Positions 51,072 through 59,554 are shown, counted from the stretch's first letter. The stretch is 64,000 nt of DNA from Agromyces albus (GCF_030815405.1 NZ_JAUSWX010000001.1:682001-746000), one strand, 5' to 3'. Made by a program: numbers and translations. The notes: generated by a model not told the origin, from the sequence alone.

Positions 51072-52270
51072 GCGAGCGCCTCCTCGAGATCAGCTTCGCT
51101 CGTGACCTCGGCCGGCTCGATGCCGTTGAGCGTCAGCAGCGACTGCCAGCGGGCCGCCGCGAGCTCGGGCCGCTCGAGCGCGCCGCACGCGTTCGCGCGC
51201 CGCACGATCTCGGAGAGGTGCGGCAGGCTGCGGGCGGCGTGCAGGCCGCCGACCATGCTGAACGCCGACTGGTGGCCGTTGAGCCACGAGAGGAACGCGA
51301 CACCGGTCTTGTAGTAGTAGGTGGGCGCGGCGAAGATCTGCTGCGAGAGTGCCTCGGTCGGGCCGAGCAGGTCGCGGTACCTCGCGGTGTCGCCCGCGTC
51401 GAGGGCTTGCACGGCCGCCGAGGCGTGCGGCGCGAGTGCAGCGAAGGCGCCGAGCAGCGCGTCGGAGTGGCCGCGCTCGTCGCCCTCGATGAGGCCCACG
51501 TAGTGGAAGTCGTCGCCCGTGAACATGCGGGCCGACTCGGGCAGGCGCTCGCGCACGGCGATCTCGGCGCCCGCGTCGAGCAGGCTCATCTTCACGCCCG
51601 CCACGCGCTCGCGGTTGTACTCGATCACCTGCAGGAGTGTCGACGAGGCGACGTCGGTGTCGGCTGAGCCGAAGTAACCGGCGAGGCTCGGGTCGAACGC
51701 CGTGCCGAGCCAATGCAGGATGACGGGCGCGCCAGCCGCCTGCAGCACCTCGCGGTAGACGCGGCGGTAGTCGTCGGCCGTGCGTGCAGCGCGGGCCAGG
51801 TGGCGGCTCGCCATGAGCACGACGCCGGCGCCCGCGTCTTCGGTGAAGTGCAGCTGCTCCTTGTAGGCGTCGATCACCTCGTCGAGCGAGATGTGCTCCT
51901 CGTCGACATGGTCGGTGTTGACGCCCACCACGAGGCGACCGCCGACGCTCGCCGCCTCGGCGGCGCTGCGCGAGATGAGCTCGCGCGTCGCGGCGGCGTC
52001 GAGGCCCATGTTGCGCTGTGCGGTGTCCATGGCGTCGGCGACGCCGAGCCCCCATGACCACACGTGGTGGCGGAACGCGAGCGTCTGGTCCCAGTCGATC
52101 TCGGCCGGCGCGCCCGGCACGTTGTCGGCCCACGCCTTGGGCACGACGTGAGCTGCGGCGTACACCACGCGACTCGTGAGCGGATGCCGCGGCTTCGCGA
52201 TGATCGACGCGGGGGCGAGGGGCACCCCGGTGCGGGTGCCCGACTCGTCGATGAGGGTGAGGGTCGTCAT
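51068..52270 (-). CDS. dihydrodipicolinate synthase family protein (DUF993)
   Basis: The 400-aa product matches DUF993: I-I-A-K-P-R-H-P-L-T-S-R-V-V-Y-A-A-A-H-V, G-L-G-V-A-D-A-M-D-T-A-Q-R-N-M, H-W-L-G-T-A-F-D, and V-A-G-V-K-M-S-L-L-D where the Lys sits like the Schiff-base Lys of DHDPS-type aldolases. An aldol cleavage or condensation of a sugar-derived ketoacid is plausible. No member has a well-known substrate. Middle gene between Gfo/Idh (5 nt gap) and the isomerase. Confidence 0.85.
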   Translation of the reverse strand: MTTLTLIDESGTRTGVPLAPASIIAKPRHPLTSRVVYAAAHVVPKAWADNVPGAPAEIDWDQTLAFRHHVWSWGLGVADAMDTAQRNMGLDAAATRELISRSAAEAASVGGRLVVGVNTDHVDEEHISLDEVIDAYKEQLHFTEDAGAGVVLMASRHLARAARTADDYRRVYREVLQAAGAPVILHWLGTAFDPSLAGYFGSADTDVASSTLLQVIEYNRERVAGVKMSLLDAGAEIAVRERLPESARMFTGDDFHYVGLIEGDERGHSDALLGAFAALAPHASAAVQALDAGDTARYRDLLGPTEALSQQIFAAPTYYYKTGVAFLSWLNGHQSAFSMVGGLHAARSLPHLSEIVRRANACGALERPELAAARWQSLLTLNGIEPAEVTSEADLEEALA

Positions 52271-52275
52271 GGTGC

Positions 52276-53538
52276 TCAGCGGGCCGATCCGGTGAGGGCG
52301 TCGGATGCCGCGGGGCCGGCGATGCTCGCGGCATCCGCGGCGCCCGGCGCCGTGGTGCTGCCGGCGGCATCCGTCTGGGCCACGCCCTCGAGCGTCACGA
52401 TGGGGAGCTCGATGCGACGGCCCTGCTCGGAGGACGCGAGACCCAGCTCGGCGAGCAGCACGCCGCGTGCGCCCGCGAGGAAGTCGTAGTGGTTCGGGGC
52501 ATCGTCGACGACGTGGCGGATGAACTCCTCCCACTGCGTCTTGAAGCCGTTCTCGAACTCCTGGTTGCCTGGGCTCTCGATCCAGTCGGCGTCGTAGTCG
52601 TGCGCGTCGGCGAGGTCGGGGTTCCAGACGGGCTTCGGGGTGGCGTTGCGCGGCTGGATCTTGCAGCCGAAGAGCCCCACGACGGCCGAGCCGTGCGTGC
52701 CGTCGACCTGGAACTCGACGAGTTCGTCGCGGTTGACGCGAACGGTCCAGCTCGAGTTCAGCTGGGCGACGACGCCGCCCTCGAGCTCGAAGACCGCGTA
52801 GGCGGCGTCGTCGGCGGTGGCGAGGTACTCGTCGCCCTGCTCGTCGACGCGGCTCGGGATGTGCGTGACGGCCTGCGCATACACCGACTCGACGCGGCCG
52901 AAGAGGTTCTCGAGCACGTAGCTCCAGTGCGGGAACATGTCGACGATGATGCCGCCGCCGTCTTCGGCGCGGTAGTTCCAGCTGGGGCGCTGGGCGGGCT
53001 GCCAGTCGCCCTCGAAGACCCAGTAGCCGAACTCGCCGCGCACCGAGAGGATGCGGCCGAAGAAGCCCGAGTCGATGAGGCGCTTGAGTTTCTGCAGGCC
53101 CGGCAGGTAGAGCTTGTCGTGGACGACGCCGTTCTTGATGCCGGCGGCCTGCGCGAGGCGCGCGAGCTCGAGGGCCTCTTCGAAGCTCTCGGCGGTGGGC
53201 TTCTCGGTGTAGATCGCCTTGCCGGCGGCGATCGCCTTCTTGATCGCTGCTGCACGGGCCTTCGTGACGAGGAAGTCGGCGTAGATCTGCCAACGCGGGT
53301 CGGCGAGGGCCTCGTCGAGGTTCGTCGTGTAGTGCTCGATGCCGTGCTTCGCGGCGAGCTCGGCGAGCTTCGCCTCGCTGCGGCCGACGAGGATCGGCTC
53401 GACCTGCACGCGAGTGCCGTCGGCGAGCAGCACGCCGCCCTGCTCGCGGATCGCGAGGATGGAGCGCACGAGATGCTGGCGGTAGCCCATGCGCCCCGTT
53501 GCGCCGTTCATGATGATGCCGATGGTCGACTCTGCCAC
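52276..53538 (-). CDS. Gfo/Idh/MocA family oxidoreductase
   Basis: The 420-aa product begins I-G-I-I-M-N-G-A-T-G-R-M-G-Y, a NAD(P)-binding motif unusual for the family in reading G-A-T-G-R-M-G like dihydrodipicolinate reductase. E-K-P-T-A near residue 115 is the conserved Gfo/Idh motif with the catalytic Lys, and D-M-F-P-H-W-S-Y has the second motif's His. It would oxidise a sugar or inositol hydroxyl. The C-terminal tail is Ala/Thr-rich. GTG 53538 has AGGAA upstream. First gene of the operon, under the LacI operator at 53587-53604. Confidence 0.85.
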   Translation of the reverse strand: MAESTIGIIMNGATGRMGYRQHLVRSILAIREQGGVLLADGTRVQVEPILVGRSEAKLAELAAKHGIEHYTTNLDEALADPRWQIYADFLVTKARAAAIKKAIAAGKAIYTEKPTAESFEEALELARLAQAAGIKNGVVHDKLYLPGLQKLKRLIDSGFFGRILSVRGEFGYWVFEGDWQPAQRPSWNYRAEDGGGIIVDMFPHWSYVLENLFGRVESVYAQAVTHIPSRVDEQGDEYLATADDAAYAVFELEGGVVAQLNSSWTVRVNRDELVEFQVDGTHGSAVVGLFGCKIQPRNATPKPVWNPDLADAHDYDADWIESPGNQEFENGFKTQWEEFIRHVVDDAPNHYDFLAGARGVLLAELGLASSEQGRRIELPIVTLEGVAQTDAAGSTTAPGAADAASIAGPAASDALTGSAR

Positions 53539-53586
53539 GTTGGTTCCTGTTCAGCCGGGAGCGGGCGGCGCGAGCCGAGTCCGCTG

Positions 53587-53604
53587 CGGGAAAGCGTTTA
53601 CCCG
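53587..53604. promoter_or_regulatory. LacI-type operator at the start of the Gfo/Idh-DUF993-isomerase operon
   Basis: The 18-bp imperfect palindrome CGGGAAAGCGTTTACCCG (14/18 symmetric) begins at the predicted transcription start of the promoter at 53611-53639, so repressor binding would block elongation or initiation. Confidence 0.65.
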
Positions 53605-53610
53605 AAGTGA

Positions 53611-53639
53611 AGTGTAGGACAGGGTGGTGCGATTCGCAA
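53611..53639 (-). promoter_or_regulatory. sigma70-type promoter of the Gfo/Idh-DUF993-isomerase operon
   Basis: On the minus strand, TTGCGA (53634-53639) and TACACT (53611-53616) are separated by exactly 17 nt. Confidence 0.6.
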
Positions 53640-53651
53640 CACCCCGTGTGC

Positions 53652-53697
53652 GGGGATGGTTTTGATACGGCTGCTTCGCTGCCTACTCAACCACCGG
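53652..53697 (+). repeat. GGTTGAGTAG/AACCACC hairpin element, copy 2
   Basis: The 34-bp core 53664-53697 (from GATACGG to ACCACCGG) is identical to 53721-53754. The outer ends pair imperfectly with each other to form a hairpin. Confidence 0.7.
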
Positions 53698-53712
53698 ACG
53701 TCGAGGGGTCGG

Positions 53713-53754
53713 GTGGTCTCGATACGGCTGCTTCGCTGCCTACTCAACCACCGG
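53713..53754 (+). repeat. GGTTGAGTAG/AACCACC hairpin element, copy 3
   Basis: Second direct copy, 57 bp from the first. It begins GTGGTCTCGATAC and ends CAACCACCGG; the ends GGTGGT/ACCACC are complementary. It lies just after the LacI gene stop and may terminate its transcript. Confidence 0.7.
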
Positions 53755-53756
53755 GC

Positions 53757-54809
53757 TCAGAGCGTGATGCCGGGGGTCGACTCCCGCAGCACGACCTCGG
53801 TGCGCACCGCGCCCTCGCTCGAGGCGGTCTCGTCACCGAGGGCGAGTCGGAGCGCGCGGCGCCCGAGCTCCTCGAGTGGGACTCGCACGGTCGTGAGGGC
53901 GGGCGTGACGTCGCGGACCGTGGGGATGTCGTCGAAGCCGGCGACCGCGACATCCGTGCCGGGTGTGAGGCCCGCGTCGCGGACCGCCGAGAGCGCGCCG
54001 ACCGCCATGACGTCGTTGGCCGCGAAGACGAGTTCGATGCCGTCGAGGCCCGATTCGATGAGCTGGCGCATGCCGTCGTAGCCGCCGTCGCGCGTGAACG
54101 CCGCGCGCACCACGTGCTCGTCGTCGAGCGTGCCGCCCGCCGCGGCGAGGCCGGCGCGGAATCCCTCGACGCGGTCGGCCGCGGTGCGGAGGCCCTCGCC
54201 GCCCGTGATGACGGCGAACCGGCGGTAGCCGATGCCGACGAGCTCACGTGCGAGCGCCTCGGCTCCGGCGGTGTTCTCGACGATCACGGTGCGGAAGTCG
54301 AACTCGTTGCGGCTGATCAGCACTACCCGCCCGCCCGAGCGCTCGTAGGCGGCGAGCTCCTCGCCGAGCGCGCCCTCGGTGGGATCGCTCGTCGGGCGCG
54401 AGCCCGCGAGGATCATGACGCGGGGACGCTGCCCGCGGAGGGTGCGCACGAGCTCGAATTCTCGCTCGGGGTCGCGCTCGGTCGCCGCCATCGTGACGAT
54501 GAGCCGCTCGTGGTCGGCCTCGGCCACGACGCCCGCGGCGATCGAGGAGAAGTAGGGGTCGGCGATGTCGGCGACGAGCAGGGCGACGGTCGTCGTCGTG
54601 CCCCTGGCGACGGCCTGTGCCGAAAGGTTGGGGGAGTAGTCGAGACGCGCGGCGGCGTCGAGCACGCGCTTGCGGTACTCGTCATTGACCTTGCGCGTGC
54701 TGCCGTTCAGCGAACGCGACGCAGTGGCGAGCGAGACGCCCGCCTCGCGAGCGACGTCGTGCAGGGTCGCCGGAGTGCTCTTGCTCGTGCCGATCCCGGT
54801 CTCCGTCAT
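53757..54809 (-). CDS. LacI family transcriptional regulator
   Basis: The 350-aa product has the LacI HTH at residues 14-40 (T-L-H-D-V-A-R-E-A-G-V-S-L-A-T-A-S-R-S-L-N-G-S), the hinge helix Y-S-P-N-L-S-A-Q-A-V-A-R-G, and a type 1 periplasmic-binding-like ligand domain. GGAGGAA upstream of ATG 54809 fixes the start. It lies between two operons, each preceded by AAGCGYTT-type palindromes that fit LacI-family operators, so it is the local repressor. The inducer is unknown but probably the imported sugar or an intermediate. Confidence 0.9.
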   Translation of the reverse strand: MTETGIGTSKSTPATLHDVAREAGVSLATASRSLNGSTRKVNDEYRKRVLDAAARLDYSPNLSAQAVARGTTTTVALLVADIADPYFSSIAAGVVAEADHERLIVTMAATERDPEREFELVRTLRGQRPRVMILAGSRPTSDPTEGALGEELAAYERSGGRVVLISRNEFDFRTVIVENTAGAEALARELVGIGYRRFAVITGGEGLRTAADRVEGFRAGLAAAGGTLDDEHVVRAAFTRDGGYDGMRQLIESGLDGIELVFAANDVMAVGALSAVRDAGLTPGTDVAVAGFDDIPTVRDVTPALTTVRVPLEELGRRALRLALGDETASSEGAVRTEVVLRESTPGITL

Positions 54810-54925
54810 CGGTTCCTCCCGCGTTTCCGAGGGGCGTTCTCCGCTCCGCTCGCGCGATCCGACTCTACCGCGCGGCCCTTTCCACGACCCGGCGGTTTGG
54901 CCGCCGCGGCCGTTGCTGGTAGAAC

Positions 54926-54943
54926 GGAGATAGCGCTTTCTCC
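54926..54943. promoter_or_regulatory. LacI-type operator O1 upstream of the second Gfo/Idh gene
   Basis: GGAGATAGCGCTTTCTCC is an 18-bp palindrome with one mismatched pair. Confidence 0.7.
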
Positions 54944-54981
54944 TTGATTCTAAGGCGAGACCCCCGTGAATGGGATGCCTC

Positions 54982-54999
54982 GGGGGAAGCGCTTTCTCA
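54982..54999. promoter_or_regulatory. LacI-type operator O2 upstream of the second Gfo/Idh gene
   Basis: AAGCGCTTTCTC matches O1 at the core; centres are 56 bp apart, which would allow looping. The ATG lies 24 nt downstream. Confidence 0.65.
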
Positions 55000-55023
55000 A
55001 CCGAGACCCGAGCGGAGCAGGCG

Positions 55024-56349
55024 ATGGCGCAGCAGGAACGGTACGGACTCATCGGCACGGGCAGTCGAGCGGGAATGTACGTCGGTGCGCTCATCGGCGA
55101 GCACGCCGACGTCGCGAGCCTCGTGGCGTGGAGCGATGTGAACCCCGGGCGTCTCGACGTGTACGAGCGGGAGATCGCCGCGTCGGGGCATCCGCTGCCC
55201 GTCCGCTATCGGCCCGAAGACCTGGAACGGATGATTCGCGACGAGCGCCTCGACCGCATCATCGTGACGACCCCCGACTACACGCACGCCGATCTCGTCG
55301 TGCGCTCACTCCGCGCCGGCGCGGACGTGGTCGTCGAGAAGCCGCTCACGATCGACGCCGAGAGCGTTCGGCGCATCGGCGAGGCCATCGCCGAGACCGG
55401 CCGAGAGGTCATCACGACGTTCAACTACCGGTACAGCCCGCGCAACAGTTCGCTTCGACGCGTCATCGCCGAGAGGTCGATCGGCGACGTGACGAGCGTG
55501 CACTTCGAATGGGCGCTCGACACGGTGCACGGCGCCGACTACTTCCGCCGCTGGCACCGCGACAAGGCCAACTCGGGCGGCCTCTTCATCCACAAGGCCT
55601 CGCACCACTTCGACCTCGTCAACTGGTGGATCCAGGCGTCGCCCACGCGCGTCTTCGCGAGCGGCGGGCTGCGCTTCTACGGTGCGGAGAACGCGGCCGC
55701 GCGCGGGCTCGGCGAACGTGCCGCGCGCGGCACCGGAGTCATCGGCGACCCCTTCGCGCTCGATCTCGAGGCCGACGCCCGCATGAAGGAGCTCTACCTC
55801 GACAACGAGCACCATGACGGCTACCTCCGCGACCGCGACGTGTTCGATCCGGGCATCACGATCGAAGACAACCTCGCCGCGATCGTCGACTACGACTCCG
55901 GCGCGACGATGAGCTACTCGCTGAACGCGCACGCGCCGTGGGAGGGCTACCGCGTCACGGTGAACGGCACCGAGGGGCGCGCCGAGCTCGAGGTCGTCGA
56001 GCGGGGCGCCGTGCTCATCGGCGACGACGGCCGCGTGGTGATCGACCCGAGCATGCATCCCGGGTACTCGCCCGAAGACGAAGTGCGTCCCGACTCCGAG
56101 CGGCTCGTGCTGCAGCGGCACTGGGAGGGCGCGCAGGTCGTGCCGATCCCCGACGGCATCGGCAGCCACGGCGGCGGCGACGCCTACCTGCTCGAGCACC
56201 TCTTCCACCGCGTGACGGATGACGCGCCGCTCGGCCGCGTCGCCGGCTACGCCGATGGCGTGAAGGCCGTCTCCGTGGGCATCGCCGGGAACCTCTCGCT
56301 CGCGACCGGACAGCCGGTGCTGATCTCGGAGCTCGAGCTCGGGGTGTAG
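55024..56349 (+). CDS. Gfo/Idh/MocA family oxidoreductase
   Basis: The 441-aa product has Y-G-L-I-G-T-G-S-R-A-G-M-Y at the N-terminus for NAD(P), V-T-T-P-D-Y-T-H-A-D, V-E-K-P-L with the catalytic Lys near residue 102, and S-G-G-L-F-I-H-K-A-S-H-H-F-D-L with the His pair. Length and C-terminus (S-H-G-G-G-D) fit the larger sugar dehydrogenases and glycosidase-like members of the family. It is divergent from LacI under two operators. The substrate is probably the same as that of the 52276-53538 enzyme or a derivative. Confidence 0.85.
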   Translation: MAQQERYGLIGTGSRAGMYVGALIGEHADVASLVAWSDVNPGRLDVYEREIAASGHPLPVRYRPEDLERMIRDERLDRIIVTTPDYTHADLVVRSLRAGADVVVEKPLTIDAESVRRIGEAIAETGREVITTFNYRYSPRNSSLRRVIAERSIGDVTSVHFEWALDTVHGADYFRRWHRDKANSGGLFIHKASHHFDLVNWWIQASPTRVFASGGLRFYGAENAAARGLGERAARGTGVIGDPFALDLEADARMKELYLDNEHHDGYLRDRDVFDPGITIEDNLAAIVDYDSGATMSYSLNAHAPWEGYRVTVNGTEGRAELEVVERGAVLIGDDGRVVIDPSMHPGYSPEDEVRPDSERLVLQRHWEGAQVVPIPDGIGSHGGGDAYLLEHLFHRVTDDAPLGRVAGYADGVKAVSVGIAGNLSLATGQPVLISELELGV

Positions 56350-56381
56350 GGCGGCGCGGGGGTGGGCGCGACGTCGCGCGT

Positions 56382-56435
56382 GAGATGACGCAAATCGACC
56401 TTCCCGAGCGTGGAAGGGTCGATTTGCGTCATCTC
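56382..56435. terminator. long hairpin between convergent genes
   Basis: Perfect 19-bp arms GAGATGACGCAAATCGACC (56382-56400) and its complement (56417-56435), with a further TTCC/GGAA pair inside offset by one base. Position after 56349 (plus) and before 56464 (minus) fits a bidirectional terminator, though the arms are long for one. Confidence 0.7.
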
Positions 56436-56463
56436 GCGGCAGCGACAGCGACAGCGGGTGTGG

Positions 56464-57630
56464 TCAGCGCGGGCCGTCGATGGCGGGAGCGCCCTTCGGG
56501 TAAGCGACGAGCATCGCCCCCGAGACGATCCAGACCGCACCGATGGCGATGATGAGCGCCTCGGCGCCGATGCCGGCCGACAGCCCCGCGGCCGCGGCAC
56601 CAGCCGCGGCCGCGGCGGCGCGCAGGCCCGCGCCCACGGTGAACACCTGCGATCGGAGCGACGGCGGGCTCTGCTGCTTGCGGAGGAGCAGCATCGCCGC
56701 CGCGCTCGACGCCGTGAACAGCCCGGAGATCCCGATGGCGGCGATCGTCCATTCCGTGCCGAGATCGAGGGCGGCGAGAACGGTGAACACCCCGGTGGCG
56801 GCGAAGCCGGCGCCCATGACGAGCTCGGGCCGGAGCCGCGCGGGATACGCCGAGTTCGCGAGCGCGCCGAGCAGGCCGCCCACTGCGAAGGCCGTCACGA
56901 TGACGGCTCCCGCGCCCGCATCGCTGCTGCGCTCGACCGAGAGCGCGACCGCGGCGATCGCGAGGCCGCCCGCGCCGAACTGGCTGACGGTGCCGCTCGC
57001 GGTGATGACGGCGAGCGGCCGATGCGTCGCGATATGGCGGAAGCCCGCAGCCATCGTGGCGAGCATCGAGCCGTGCGGCTCGCCGGCGAGCGGGCGGAGT
57101 CGCAGCGGGAGCGTACCGGCCGCGCCGAGCAACGCGCTTCCCGCCATGAGCAGCGTTGCGAGCCGGGCGGAGCCGAAGGCTGCCGCCGCCGCGACGGTGG
57201 CCGGTCCGGCCACCGCTCCGAGGTTGTAGGCCAGCGCGTCGATGGCGTAGGCTCTCCGCTCTTCTGGAATCCCCTCGGTCACGAAGCTCGACAGTCCGCC
57301 CATCAGGAACGGCGTCGTGACGCCGGCGATGATGAGGGCGAGCGCGACCACCCATGCGGGCACGTCGCCGAGGAAGGCGGCGACCGTGAACGCCACGGCC
57401 GTCACGAGTCCCGCGCCCGCCATGAGCGCTCCCGGCCGGCGCGAGCGATCGAGCACTGCGCCCACGATCGGCGCGGCGACGATGCTCGGCCCCAGTGCAG
57501 CGGCCACGAGCAGGCCGCCGAGCGCGACGTCGCCGAGCTGCTCGACCGCGAGCACGGGGATGGCCACGGTGATGCCGCCGACCGCCAGTCGCGGCGGCGT
57601 GGCCGCTGTGAGATAGGCCGCGACGCCCAC
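56464..57630 (-). CDS. MFS transporter
   Basis: The 388-aa product has about twelve membrane segments rich in Ala and Gly, with G-A-V-L-D-R-S-R-R-P-G in the loop after TM2 (a motif-A variant) and A-I-D-A-L-A-Y-N-L-G-A-V-A-G-P in TM5. It has no substrate clue. The GTG start at 57630 directly follows a TGA; the sequence around it is a near-copy of the 3' end of the aldehyde dehydrogenase gene at 59504-59554. Confidence 0.8.
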   Translation of the reverse strand: MGVAAYLTAATPPRLAVGGITVAIPVLAVEQLGDVALGGLLVAAALGPSIVAAPIVGAVLDRSRRPGALMAGAGLVTAVAFTVAAFLGDVPAWVVALALIIAGVTTPFLMGGLSSFVTEGIPEERRAYAIDALAYNLGAVAGPATVAAAAAFGSARLATLLMAGSALLGAAGTLPLRLRPLAGEPHGSMLATMAAGFRHIATHRPLAVITASGTVSQFGAGGLAIAAVALSVERSSDAGAGAVIVTAFAVGGLLGALANSAYPARLRPELVMGAGFAATGVFTVLAALDLGTEWTIAAIGISGLFTASSAAAMLLLRKQQSPPSLRSQVFTVGAGLRAAAAAAGAAAAGLSAGIGAEALIIAIGAVWIVSGAMLVAYPKGAPAIDGPR

Positions 57631-57663
57631 TCAGCTCACCGGCGCACCGGCGCACGCCGTCGA
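57621..57663. repeat. duplicated 3' end of the aldehyde dehydrogenase gene
   Basis: 57621-57650 matches 59504-59533 in 29 of 30 bases, and 57652-57663 matches 59543-59554 exactly (an 8-nt gap difference). The original is the C-terminal V-D-G-V...P-V-T and stop of the aldehyde dehydrogenase; this copy is a non-coding fragment at the MFS start. Confidence 0.75.
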
Positions 57664-57844
57664 AGGCGCGAAAGAGAGGGAGGCGGTATCGAGGAGCATC
57701 AATCGGTCGGCCACACCGCGATCCTGTCACGGACTTCGCGTCGTCGCGATGACGCATCCCACGCGAACTGGGGCGAGCGGGCGGGGTCCGTTGGGAATAT
57801 GCTGTCGGCGTCGCGGCCAGGCCCGCGCGGGGGCGGTGAATCGG

Positions 57845-59467
57845 ATGCGACGCACGAGCATGTTCATCGCTACGGCAGGAGTCGTGGCGGGGGCCATGGC
57901 AGCATTGAGCGGATGCACCTTCGGCGCGGGGGAGCCATCCACCCCGACCACGCCACCCCTGTCCACCGAGAGGCCGGGATACGGCAACCCGCCGGCCGAC
58001 GCCGTCGCGACGGTCACCGACGAACGCATCGAGGCGGCGGTCGCAGCGCTCCCCGCCTCGATCGAACAACTCATGGATGAGACCGGCATGCCTGGGCTCG
58101 CCGTTGCGGTCGTGTACGGCGGCAAGCTCATCTACTCGGAGGGGTTCGGTGTGCGCAACATCGACAGCGGAGAGCCCGTCGACCCCGACACCGTGTTCCA
58201 GCTCGCGTCGGTGTCGAAGTCGGTCGGTGCGACCGTCGTCGCGCACGAGGTGACCGAGGGCGTCGTCGACTGGGACACTCCGGTCGCGCTGCACCTGCCC
58301 GAATTCGCCCTCGCCGACCCTTGGGTCACCGAGCAGGTGACGATCGGCGACCTGTATGCGCACCGCTCGGGGCTCTTCAAGCATGCGGGTGACGAGCTCG
58401 AAGACCTGGGGTACGACCGCGGTGAGGTGCTGCAGCGACTCCGGTACACGCCATTGTCCCCGTTCCGCTCGACGTACGCGTACGGCAACTTCGACATCAC
58501 CGCGGCGGCGGAGTCGGTCGCTCGCGCCGCGGGCGTCGACTGGGCCGACCTGTCTGAGGAGGTGCTGTACGAGCCGCTGGGCATGCGCTCGACGAGTTCT
58601 CGGTTCGACGACTTCATGGCGGAGGGGAACCGCGCCGACGGCCACATCCTCGACGACGACGAGTGGATCGTCACCCCGAGCCAGCGCCAGCCCGACGCCG
58701 AGTCGCCCGCGGGCGGGGTGAGCTCGAGTGCCACCGACATGGCGGCGTGGATGTCGATGGTCCTCAGTGCCTCCGGCCCGGATGCCGAGGCGAACGACGT
58801 CGTGAGCCCCGAGGCGCTCGTTCCGGCGATCACCGCCCAGTCGGTCTCGGGCGCGGCGGCGCTCGGTTACCAGCGCTCCGGGTTCTACGGTTACGGCTTC
58901 AATGTGGGGTCGACAGCGGGAGGCCTCGCCTCCGTCACCCATTCGGGCGCCTTCTACCTCGGTGCCGGCACGACGTTCAGCATGCTCCCGGAAGCAGGGC
59001 TCGGCATCATCGCCCTCGCGAACGGCTCCGCCGACGGCACCACAGAGGCCGTCGCCGCCCGCTTCATGGATCTCGCCCAATTCGGGGAGATCCGCCAGGA
59101 CTGGTTCGCGCTGTACACGGCCCTGTTTACCGCGGAGGCCGGTCCTACCGGGGAACTCGTCGGGGAGTCACCTCCCGCGGATGCCGCGCCGGCTCGCGCG
59201 CTCGCCGAGTACGCGGGGGACTACGTGAACGACTACTTCGGTACCGCCCGGGTCACCGTGGTGGGTGATTCCCTCGAGCTCACGGTCGGCCCGGGCACGG
59301 TGGTCTGGCCGCTCGACCACTGGGACGGCGACGTGTTCGTCTTCGAACCGTTCAGCGAGAACGCAGCCCTCGGCAGCGTCTCGCAGACGACGTTCGACGG
59401 GTCCACGCTCGAGATCGAGTTGCTCGACGAGCACGGACTCGGCACGTTCACCCGCGCCGCGGGCTGA
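57845..59467 (+). CDS. class C beta-lactamase-like serine hydrolase, lipoprotein
   Basis: The 540-aa product has a lipoprotein signal (A-A-L-S-G-C near residues 17-22), then a penicillin-binding/class C domain: A-S-V-S-K-S (S-x-x-K), Y-A-Y-G-N (Y-x-N) and T-H-S-G-A (H-x-G variant of K-T-G). A C-terminal beta domain (about 440-540) resembles DUF3471. It probably acts as an esterase or D-alanyl hydrolase on the outside of the membrane. ATG 57845 is chosen from the signal peptide. The gene lies between the duplicated fragments of the dehydrogenase end. Confidence 0.85.
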   Translation: MRRTSMFIATAGVVAGAMAALSGCTFGAGEPSTPTTPPLSTERPGYGNPPADAVATVTDERIEAAVAALPASIEQLMDETGMPGLAVAVVYGGKLIYSEGFGVRNIDSGEPVDPDTVFQLASVSKSVGATVVAHEVTEGVVDWDTPVALHLPEFALADPWVTEQVTIGDLYAHRSGLFKHAGDELEDLGYDRGEVLQRLRYTPLSPFRSTYAYGNFDITAAAESVARAAGVDWADLSEEVLYEPLGMRSTSSRFDDFMAEGNRADGHILDDDEWIVTPSQRQPDAESPAGGVSSSATDMAAWMSMVLSASGPDAEANDVVSPEALVPAITAQSVSGAAALGYQRSGFYGYGFNVGSTAGGLASVTHSGAFYLGAGTTFSMLPEAGLGIIALANGSADGTTEAVAARFMDLAQFGEIRQDWFALYTALFTAEAGPTGELVGESPPADAAPARALAEYAGDYVNDYFGTARVTVVGDSLELTVGPGTVVWPLDHWDGDVFVFEPFSENAALGSVSQTTFDGSTLEIELLDEHGLGTFTRAAG

Positions 59468-59503
59468 GCCGCGAACGCCCTGCGGCAGCGTCACAGAAGG
59501 CGT

Positions 59504-59554
59504 CGACGCCCACTCAGGTCACCGGCGCACCGGGCAGGCGCAGCACGCCGTCGA
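59504..59554. repeat. source copy of the duplicated dehydrogenase 3' end
   Basis: Partner of 57621-57663; here the sequence includes the true coding end and stop of the 59514-60986 gene. Confidence 0.75.

Noticed and set aside
53652..53754. Two 34-bp direct repeats as a CRISPR array
   Set aside because: Only two units with a 23-bp gap, hairpin-forming repeats and a third copy 23 kb away; no cas genes.
56429..59080. 883-codon minus-strand frame opposite the serine hydrolase gene and in another frame of the MFS gene
   Set aside because: Arg/Gly/Ala-rich without domains; the overlapping MFS and hydrolase frames carry clear motifs.
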